A DNA stretch of 51,043 nucleotides, from assembly GCA_028281465.1 (NCBI GenBank), contig JANQJV010000382.1, positions 1-51,043 of the forward strand, written 5' to 3'. This stretch comes from Azospirillaceae bacterium (GTDB lineage: Bacteria; Pseudomonadota; Alphaproteobacteria; Azospirillales; Azospirillaceae). Of the stretch, positions 45,373 through 51,043 are shown piece by piece; the stretch's first letter is position 1, and the number at the start of each line of letters is the position of its first letter. A program made the translations under genes and the position numbers. The notes under the pieces were generated by a model. The model ran no database searches and was not told the DNA's origin. It worked only from the letters and a program-made list of their open reading frames with translations.

Positions 45373-46800
45373 GTGGCACAGCAGGTGGTATCGCTTTCCG
45401 AGGTGCGACGCCAGCGCACGGTGGTGCCGCGGCCGGCCCCGGCCGCATCCGCGACCGACAGGGATGAGCGGGTGCGCACCCATCCCTGTTACGACCGCGA
45501 GGCACATCATTACTTCGCCCGCCTGCATGTGGCGGTGGCGCCAGCCTGCAACATCCAGTGCCACTATTGTAACCGCAAATACGATTGCGCCAATGAAAGC
45601 CGGCCCGGCGTGGTCAGCCGGCGGCAGACACCCGAGGACGCGGTGGCCTTGGTCGCCGCAGCGGCCCGCCGCATGCCGGCGCTTTCGGTGGTCGGCATCG
45701 CCGGTCCGGGCGATGCCTTGTGCGATCATCGGCGTAGCTTCGACACCTTCCGGCGCATCGCCCAGGCGTTCCCGGACCTGACCCTGTGCCTGTCGACCAA
45801 CGGCCTCGACCTGCCCGATCATGTCGACAGCATCACGGCGCTGGGCATCGATCATGTCACCATCACCATCAACACCGTCGATCCCGATATCGGCGCCGGC
45901 ATCATCGCTTGGGTCGCCCACGGCCGCCGTCGCTGGACCGGCCGGGACGCGGCGCGGATCCTCCTGGACCGGCAGCTCGACGGGCTCGACCGGCTGGCCG
46001 CGGCCGGCGTGCTGGTCAAGGTCAATTCGGTGCTCATTCCGGGCCTGAACGACACCCATATGGCCGAGGTCAACCGGGTGGTGCGCGCCAAGGGTGCGGT
46101 CTTGCACAACATCATGCCGCTGATCTCCGATCCGGCACACGGCACCCATTTCGGCCTGACCGGCCAGCGCGGTCCGACGGCAACGGAGCTGGCCGCCGTG
46201 CAGCAGGATCTGGGCATCGACGCAAAACTCATGCGGCACTGCCGGCAGTGTCGCGCCGATGCCATCGGCCTTTTGGGACAAGACCAGGCCGTTCCGGAGG
46301 CCACACCGGCGGCGGACGGTCCGGATGACCGCTCCGCCGAGGCGCGGGCGGCCTATCGCGCCCATGTTGCCACCGAACGCGCCGACCGCGAGACGGCTCG
46401 GCATACGGCCGACGCGGTCATCCGCCGCACCCTGGGCGACCGGCCGGTCCGCGTCGCCGTGTGCACCAAGGGCGGCGGCCGGGTCAACCGCCATTTCGGC
46501 AAGGCCGCCGAGTTCCATGTCTACCTGGCCGACGCCGGCGGTCTGTCCTTCGAAGGCATCCGCCGTGCCGACAATTACTGCCGCGACCGTCAGGGCAACG
46601 ATGACCGACTGGCCGAGATCGTCGCCATCCTGGCCGGCGTCGATGCCGTCTTGTGCGAGCGCATCGGCGAGCGGCCGCGCCGGGGCCTCGCCGCCGCCGG
46701 CATCGAGGTCTGGGAAGACCCGGATCGCCGCTATCTCGAGACGGCGATCGGCGCTCACCTCGCCGCGCAGTCGACCCGGCACGGCCAACGCACTGCCTGA
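45373..46800 (+). CDS. nifB: Nitrogenase cofactor biosynthesis protein NifB, 475 aa
   Basis: Radical-SAM enzyme that makes NifB-co, the Fe-S-C core of FeMo-co. The SAM cluster motif CNIQCHYCNRKYDCANESRP is intact; upstream HPCYDREAHHYFARLHVAVA and, later, CRQCRADAIGLLG supply further cluster ligands. The C-terminal ~120 residues (from RVAVCTKGGGRVNRHFGKA) form a NifX-like cofactor-binding domain, the usual fused arrangement in Proteobacteria. The start ATG at 45373 follows GGGGAGG. It is the first gene after the NifA-dependent promoter and is followed by ferredoxin and nifT. Confidence 0.97.
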   Translation: MAQQVVSLSEVRRQRTVVPRPAPAASATDRDERVRTHPCYDREAHHYFARLHVAVAPACNIQCHYCNRKYDCANESRPGVVSRRQTPEDAVALVAAAARRMPALSVVGIAGPGDALCDHRRSFDTFRRIAQAFPDLTLCLSTNGLDLPDHVDSITALGIDHVTITINTVDPDIGAGIIAWVAHGRRRWTGRDAARILLDRQLDGLDRLAAAGVLVKVNSVLIPGLNDTHMAEVNRVVRAKGAVLHNIMPLISDPAHGTHFGLTGQRGPTATELAAVQQDLGIDAKLMRHCRQCRADAIGLLGQDQAVPEATPAADGPDDRSAEARAAYRAHVATERADRETARHTADAVIRRTLGDRPVRVAVCTKGGGRVNRHFGKAAEFHVYLADAGGLSFEGIRRADNYCRDRQGNDDRLAEIVAILAGVDAVLCERIGERPRRGLAAAGIEVWEDPDRRYLETAIGAHLAAQSTRHGQRTA

Positions 46801-46838
46801 CTCAAGACGATCCTGTCGTTGCGCAAGGAGATCCGACC

Positions 46839-47030
46839 ATGGCCATGACCATCGATGCCGACGCCTGCACCGCTTGCGGCACCTGCGAAGACGATTGCCC
46901 GAACGGGGCCATCCGCATGAAGGGCGACACCTGCATCATCAATGCCGCCCTGTGCAACGAATGCGACGGATTTGCGGATGAACCGCGCTGCCTGATGGGC
47001 TGCCCGGCCGATGCCATCCTGCCGGCGTGA
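46839..47030 (+). CDS. fdxN: 2[4Fe-4S] ferredoxin, nif-associated, 63 aa
   Basis: Small electron carrier. CTACGTCEDDCP is the first cluster motif (CxxCxxCxxxCP). CNECDGFADEPRCLMGCP is the second, with the eight-residue insertion typical of nif ferredoxins of the FdxN type. ATG 46839 follows AAGGAG. It lies 38 bases after nifB and 15 before nifT. FdxN-type proteins typically supply electrons for NifB or nitrogenase; the symbol is an assignment by family and context. Confidence 0.92.
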   Translation: MAMTIDADACTACGTCEDDCPNGAIRMKGDTCIINAALCNECDGFADEPRCLMGCPADAILPA

Positions 47031-47045
47031 GGAGAGGACCGTGCC

Positions 47046-47249
47046 ATGAAAGCGACCATCGCCCGACGCGGCGACGTCTATTCGGTCTATGTCGCCAAGA
47101 AGGACCTGGAGGAAACCGTCGTCGAGGCGGAGAAGCCGGAGCTTTGGGGCGGCTGGATCGCGCTCGGCAACGGCTGGCGCCTGCAGTTGCCCGAACTGGC
47201 GGCCGACACCCGCCTGCCGATCACCGTGGACGCCCGCAAACTGGCGTGA
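47046..47249 (+). CDS. nifT: NifT/FixU family protein, 67 aa
   Basis: Small conserved protein of nif clusters, of unknown precise role. MKATIARRGDVYSVYVAKKD at the start, and later GGWIALGNGWRLQLPEL, match the family (IRR..G.LSVYVPKKDLEE...E....WGG...L.NGW.L.LP). Length is normal. It ends 17 bases before the convergent draT stop. Confidence 0.93.
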   Translation: MKATIARRGDVYSVYVAKKDLEETVVEAEKPELWGGWIALGNGWRLQLPELAADTRLPITVDARKLA

Positions 47250-47266
47250 CGAAGGCGCGCGACGGA

Positions 47267-48121
47267 TCAGAACGTCGTCGCGCGCACCCGCATTTCGCCG
47301 CCGAGCACCAGCACCTCGCTTTCCCCGGTCAGGCCGTGGCGCGGCAGCAGCGTGTCGAAGAAGACGATCTTCTCGAACGGTACCCGCGCTTCCAGGATCG
47401 TGTCGCCGAAGGTGTCGGCCGTGCCGCGGTCGCGGGTGAACGAAACCAGGCTGTTGAGCCGGACCACCACCACACGCCGGTCGTGTCGGGCCACGATCGG
47501 ATGATCCTCGAACCCGTTGACGCCGCGGAACAGGCGAACCGTGCGTCCGTCCGCGGGCGTCTGATCCGGCAAGCCGTGCCGGTCGAGCACCCATTGGCAA
47601 AACTCGTACAACAGGTCGAGCTGGCTCAGGATGGCATTGTTGTGGAACCGGCTGGCCATCTTCTGCTCGATATAGGCGATCCAGGCCGGCGACGGATAGG
47701 TCCCCAGCTCCCCGCCGTGGTAGGTGGGGTACAGGCCGAAGCGGCTTTCCACCCAGCCTTTGAGCACGGCCCCTTCGCGGCCGTTGCTGTCGGTGCCCCA
47801 GCCGCGCAGCAAGCGGAAATAACTCGACCGGAACCGGCGTTTGCCTGCCTCGACACCGCGCCGTTGTTCCGGATCCAGCCCGAAGGCCGCCGCCATGTAG
47901 GTCTCGAACGCCAAGGCGGCGTCCGCCGGACCCTCGGACTCCGCCAGCATCATGAACAATGCCGGGTTCAGGGCCCGGGCACCGGCAATGCTGAGCGGCA
48001 CCGGATGATCGTTGAACAGGACATTGGCCAGCGCCTCGGTGGCGACACCGACCAGATTCGAGGTTTGGCCATAGCCGCGATACGGGTTGGCGGCGCTGGT
48101 GGTTGACGTGCCGTCGTGCAT
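47267..48121 (-). CDS. draT: NAD(+)-dinitrogenase-reductase ADP-ribosyltransferase DraT, 284 aa
   Basis: Switches nitrogenase off by ADP-ribosylating an Arg of NifH when ammonium or darkness signals arrive. Conserved stretches include NLVGVATEALANVLFNDHPV near the start, and HNNAILSQLDLLYEFCQW, RLFRGVNGFEDHP and LNSLVSFTRDRGTADTFGD in the catalytic half. I chose ATG 48121 (MHDGTS...); the ORF extends further upstream but that part is out of register with the family and overlaps the divergent gene. The usual partner, draG, which reverses the modification, is not in this window. Confidence 0.95.
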   Translation of the reverse strand: MHDGTSTTSAANPYRGYGQTSNLVGVATEALANVLFNDHPVPLSIAGARALNPALFMMLAESEGPADAALAFETYMAAAFGLDPEQRRGVEAGKRRFRSSYFRLLRGWGTDSNGREGAVLKGWVESRFGLYPTYHGGELGTYPSPAWIAYIEQKMASRFHNNAILSQLDLLYEFCQWVLDRHGLPDQTPADGRTVRLFRGVNGFEDHPIVARHDRRVVVVRLNSLVSFTRDRGTADTFGDTILEARVPFEKIVFFDTLLPRHGLTGESEVLVLGGEMRVRATTF

Positions 48122-48185
48122 CTGGTCCCGTCCTGGTTTGGGGGATGACGATCGAAACCGCGCGGGAGCCGAAGGAATCCAGACC

Positions 48186-48680
48186 ATGGCGGCGGAAACG
48201 GCATTATGCACCGACACAGCCATGCTCGAGAGCATCGGCCGCGTCACGGCCGTGACAGATGGTCGCGTGTACCTGGACATGGAGCCGGCGACGGCCTGCA
48301 TGGGCTGTGCCGCCAAAGCCGGCTGCGGCGGCCGGCACCGGGCGGGAGCGGCGGAAGCCCTGCCCGGCACCGCGTCGGTGCGTCCCGGCGATCGGGTCGT
48401 GGTCGGTCTGCCGGCGAACGCCGTGCTGCGGTCCGCAGCCCTGACCTATCTGCCGATACTCCTCGGCCTGGTGACCGGTGCCTTGACCGGCCAAGCGCTG
48501 GGTGGTGGCGACGCCGGGGCGATGACGGGCGCCGGCCTCGGCCTCGCCGCGGGCTTCGTCTGGGCGCGACGCCAAGCAGCACGGTCAAGCGCCGCGACGG
48601 CGCTCACGCCGGTGGTGTTGCGCCGCGTCGCGGGGAGCAATGGCGCAGACCCGACATCCGCGGCGGACCTGTCGGGTTAA
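48186..48680 (+). CDS. rseC: RseC/MucC-family SoxR-reducing protein, 164 aa
   Basis: Membrane protein of the family that works with Rnf-type complexes to keep SoxR reduced, or with envelope stress regulators. The N-terminal domain has ACMGCAAKAGCGG, the conserved Cys set of the family; two membrane helices follow (about 87-105 and 112-130). ATG 48186 follows GAAGGA. It is 101 bases before the RnfB-like gene, and the pair suggests a role in electron transfer to nitrogenase. The gap of 64 bases to draT, on the other strand, must hold both promoters. Confidence 0.85.
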   Translation: MAAETALCTDTAMLESIGRVTAVTDGRVYLDMEPATACMGCAAKAGCGGRHRAGAAEALPGTASVRPGDRVVVGLPANAVLRSAALTYLPILLGLVTGALTGQALGGGDAGAMTGAGLGLAAGFVWARRQAARSSAATALTPVVLRRVAGSNGADPTSAADLSG

Positions 48681-48781
48681 GGACGCGGCCGACCGGCAGA
48701 CTTCTGGCCTCCGATCCTTGGCCGGGTTCTTGCTTCCAGCCCCGTGCGCCGCCATCCCGGCGACGCAGGGGAGAAAAGGGC

Positions 48782-49312
48782 ATGCTTGCTGCCATCGGCG
48801 GCCTCACCGCCTTGGGCGTGACTCTGGGCACTGTGCTTGCGGTCGCGTCGCGCTGCCTGAACCTGGATGACGACCCGCTGGAAGCGGATCTGGAAGCTCT
48901 GCTGCCCGGGGCCCAATGTGGGCAATGCGGCCATGTCGGCTGCAAACAGGCGGCGGCGGCCTTGGCCGCCGGCACCGCCCCGGTCACGCTCTGTCCGCCC
49001 GGCGGCGCGTCGCTGGTGCGGGCGTTGGCCGACAGGCTCGGGATCGAGCCGGATTGCTCCGAACCTTCCGGAAGCCTGCGGCTGCATGAGGCCGTGATCG
49101 ACGAAGACGATTGCGTCGGCTGCATGAAGTGCCTGCAAGCCTGCGCCAGCGATGCCATCGTCGGCGCGCCCAAGCAACTGCATGGTGTCCTGGCCGAAGC
49201 CTGCATGGGCTGTGGTCGCTGTGTCGAGGCATGCCCCAACGGCGCCATTGCCCTGCGCCCCATGCCGGTCACGCTGGAAACCTGGCACTGGCCGAAGCCT
49301 GCCCGCGTCTGA
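48782..49312 (+). CDS. rnfB: RnfB-like Fe-S electron-transfer protein, 176 aa
   Basis: Electron-entry subunit of an ion-translocating ferredoxin reductase. The N-terminal membrane anchor (LAAIGGLTALGVTLGTVLAV) is followed by a cluster domain with CGQCGHVGC and a later Cys before PPGG, then two [4Fe-4S] motifs, CVGCMKCLQAC and CMGCGRCVEACP. Order and length fit RnfB. ATG 48782 is preceded by GGGGAGAAAAGG. The genes rnfACDGE are not seen; only rseC and rnfH accompany it, so the rest must be elsewhere or this is a stand-alone variant. Confidence 0.9.
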   Translation: MLAAIGGLTALGVTLGTVLAVASRCLNLDDDPLEADLEALLPGAQCGQCGHVGCKQAAAALAAGTAPVTLCPPGGASLVRALADRLGIEPDCSEPSGSLRLHEAVIDEDDCVGCMKCLQACASDAIVGAPKQLHGVLAEACMGCGRCVEACPNGAIALRPMPVTLETWHWPKPARV

Positions 49313-49326
49313 CCAGGAGCGAAACG

Positions 49327-49557
49327 ATGCAGGTCGACGTCGTCTACGCCACCGCGGAGCGTCAGGTCTGGCTCACCATCGACGTGCCCGAAGGCACCAC
49401 CGTGGTCACAGCCATCCAGGCCTCCGGCATCCTGCAGCGCTGCCCGGAGATCGATCTCAAGGCACAAAAGGTCGGTATCTTCTCCAAGCTGACCAAACTC
49501 GACGCCACCGTCGAAGCCGGCAGCCGCATCGAAATCTACCGCCCCGTGCGCCGGTAG
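49327..49557 (+). CDS. rnfH: RnfH-family ubiquitin-like protein, 76 aa
   Basis: Small beta-grasp protein found with rnf genes in nitrogen fixers and with toxin-antitoxin genes elsewhere. DVVYATAERQVWLTIDVPEG, then VTAIQASGIL and VGIFSKLTKLDATVEAGSRI, match the family core. It lies 14 bases after rnfB, preceded by AGGAGCGA, so it is coupled in expression. Its precise role is unknown. Confidence 0.9.
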   Translation: MQVDVVYATAERQVWLTIDVPEGTTVVTAIQASGILQRCPEIDLKAQKVGIFSKLTKLDATVEAGSRIEIYRPVRR

Positions 49558-49573
49558 GAGGGGTCGACCGGCA

Positions 49574-50491
49574 TCATGTCTCGGGATGAGACGCGTCGAG
49601 GAGGCGCGCAGCATGCCGACGGACAGCGTCGGCGCCATGGGTGGCGGCGACCTCGGCAACCAGCAGCGCCGCCGGACGGCCGCCGATCCCGTCGACGGCA
49701 TCGAGCAGACGGATCGCCTCGATCTCCGATGCTGACGACAACCGTCGCCGTATGGCCACGACCGTGTCGTGGTCGCCAACACCGGCCAAGGCGTCACGCA
49801 GAGCACTGGAAATGGTGCCGGCCGGCTCGGTCAGCAAGCGTTCGACCATCGGCTTGGCCCGGCGATCGCCGAACATGGCCATCGCCATGGCCATGCCCGG
49901 TCCGGCAGCGCCGTCCCAATGGCGACGCAGCGCCGGCAGGCAGGATGTGCGCTGCCAGCGCCCGGCCAGGATGGCGGCCAGATCGACCGTCTCGCCATCG
50001 TCGATCGAGAGTGCCTTTCCGAGCAGACCGTCGTCCGGCCGATGGTCGAGTTCCATGAAGAGGGTCAGCAGGGCGTGCCAGGATGGCGGCGCGTATCCGC
50101 CCCCGTGGAAGATCTTCTCCAACGCAGCGCAACAGGATGTGTCGGCGATCTGGGTCAGGGCGGTCAATGCCGCCGGGACTTCTGGCATGGCGCGAACGAC
50201 GTCGGCCCCCGAGGCCAGGCGGACCATCCGGACCAGCGGCACAACCGTGCCCTGCACCCGCCGCTCGCCGGCCGCCCGGATGAAGGCAAGTCGGTTGGCT
50301 CCGGCGGCCGGCGTCGTCAGCCCCTGATCGAGACCTGCCACCAGTTGGGTATCGGAGACATCCTGCGCGCGGAGATACCCGTCCGGCTGAGTCGGAGACG
50401 CCGGCATAGGGGAGTGGGCTGGTTCCCCTTGATCCGGTCGCCAGGCAAAAAGGTCCAGTTGCCGGTCGGTCTGCGCACGCCGCCGCGCCAT
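49574..50491 (-). CDS. Unrecognised nif-linked protein with helical repeats, 305 aa
   Basis: No family recognised with confidence. After a basic N-terminus (MARRRAQTDRQLDLFAW), residues ~95-300 are almost wholly helical with Ala/Leu-rich repeats, including segments such as AALRRHWDGAAGPGMAMA-like and PMVERLLTEPAGTISSALR, which resemble HEAT/PBS-lyase-type repeats. It has no membrane segment. It is convergent with rnfH (16 bases between stops). HEAT-like proteins occur in some nif clusters, so a role in nitrogenase maturation or electron transfer is possible (inference). The start has only a weak ribosome-binding site. Confidence 0.6.
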   Translation of the reverse strand: MARRRAQTDRQLDLFAWRPDQGEPAHSPMPASPTQPDGYLRAQDVSDTQLVAGLDQGLTTPAAGANRLAFIRAAGERRVQGTVVPLVRMVRLASGADVVRAMPEVPAALTALTQIADTSCCAALEKIFHGGGYAPPSWHALLTLFMELDHRPDDGLLGKALSIDDGETVDLAAILAGRWQRTSCLPALRRHWDGAAGPGMAMAMAMFGDRRAKPMVERLLTEPAGTISSALRDALAGVGDHDTVVAIRRRLSSASEIEAIRLLDAVDGIGGRPAALLVAEVAATHGADAVRRHAARLLDASHPET

Positions 50492-50947
50492 TCAGCTAGC
50501 CGCCGGCCATGGGAAAACGGATTCGATGCCCGCGGTATCGATGGCATGATCGAAGTCTTCCCGCATCCAAGCGCGCACACGGCATGCCAGCATGTCCTCC
50601 CCCCCGATGCCCGGCCACGTCGCCACTTCCACGGGACGTTAGCACATCATCAAATCTACGACACGGCCCTCGGTCGAACGTGGTTGGGTCACTGTGTTTC
50701 GATAAGGAGGAGGGAAGCTTTCGTTTCCGCCGGGTCACCGGAGGCAGTCGCCCGCCTCCGGTTCCCACAGAAGGTAGCGTGCGGATTTCCGCTAGTGGTG
50801 CGCCCGCAGGAGTCCCGACTCAGTTGAGATAGAGTCTATTTTGTCACGGTCGCTTCAGCTAGTCCACAACATATTGACGGATCTCTAGATGATGGGTCCG
50901 AAACGCCTTATCGTGCTTTCCACAGACGATAGCGTGTGGAGGCAACA
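50492..50947. other. Intergenic stretch before an IS element
   Basis: No gene seen in about 450 bases. ORFs on both strands lack protein-like composition. The left terminal repeat of the IS630-type element probably lies between ~50800 and 50930, but without the right end it cannot be fixed. Confidence 0.4.
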
Positions 50948-51043
50948 GTGTCAGGGCCCAGAGCAGAACCAATCGTGTTGAGTGAGCCGCAGCGTACTGA
51001 GCTTGAGAGGTTGATAGCAGCCCATTCGACGCCACAGCAGCTT
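50948..51043 (+). CDS. IS630-family transposase, N-terminal part (runs off the window)
   Basis: A GTG at 50948, after GGAGG, opens a frame that stays open to the window end and encodes SGPRAEPIVLSEPQRTELER then LIAAHSTPQQL. This matches the start of many IS630-type transposases (PIxLSxxQRAxLExLxRxxSTPQxLxxRAxIxL). Only 32 codons are visible, so whether the element is intact cannot be told. Confidence 0.8.
   Translation, partial: MSGPRAEPIVLSEPQRTELERLIAAHSTPQQL

Noticed and set aside
45136-45505. N-terminal extension of the MscS ORF
   Set aside because: It would run through the nifB promoter and both UAS sites and into nifB; GAGGA precedes the ATG at 45136.
45133-46788. Minus-strand ORF of 551 codons covering nifB
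   Set aside because: NifB motifs on the plus strand are unambiguous and the ORF would cross the nifB promoter and UAS sites.

Overview
The window looks like chromosome or large-replicon sequence from a GC-rich, nitrogen-fixing alphaproteobacterium, probably of the Rhodospirillales/Azospirillales type. The reasons are a nif accessory cluster (A-type Fe-S carrier, nifV, nifW, nifA, nifB, ferredoxin, nifT, draT) with exact sigma-54 promoters and NifA-type UAS sites, a hybrid bacteriophytochrome, a PrtD/PrtE-type secretion pair, and high-GC codon use. No rRNA, tRNA or CRISPR array was seen.

Left part (1-7750): a decayed accessory region. It holds IS-end remnants, a chain of short overlapping ORFs, a low-GC island with three related exported proteins (two Tat-like, one Sec-like), a broken tyrosine recombinase, a frameshifted exported protein, an IS256-family element whose transposase has one in-frame stop, a BrnT/BrnA-like module with a frameshifted toxin, and an IS66-like remnant.

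Signalling and secretion (7868-17436): a CHASE2 class III nucleotide cyclase lies just downstream of a bacteriophytochrome hybrid histidine kinase. A type I secretion ABC transporter and membrane fusion protein follow, without an outer-membrane channel or recognisable substrate.

Central locus (18200-38216): this is the most unusual part. An M23 peptidase is divergent from a run of genes for a Ser/Thr kinase, two paralogous large FHA-like proteins, a PP2C phosphatase, two unrecognised proteins, and a membrane-anchored protein with a Lon (S16)-like Ser/Lys dyad. Beyond a patch of IS4-like transposase debris carrying nested palindromic repeats, a convergent pair encodes a class B penicillin-binding protein and a SEDS (FtsW/RodA-like) polymerase; the SEDS protein has a large, probably external N-terminal region with two FHA-like repeats. 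The gene content recalls the actinobacterial pkn/pstP/fha/rodA/pbpA cluster but has a different arrangement and extra proteins. I propose, as inference, a dedicated phospho-regulated peptidoglycan synthesis or remodelling system.

Right part (38984-50491): nif accessory genes. One operon starts at a sigma-54 promoter before the A-type carrier and runs through nifV and nifW to a hairpin; nifA follows; then a convergent MscS channel gene; then nifB with two UAS sites and a sigma-54 promoter leading into ferredoxin and nifT. draT is convergent with these. RseC-like, RnfB-like and RnfH-like genes sit together, followed by a convergent unrecognised helical protein gene. The window ends in the start of an IS630-type transposase.
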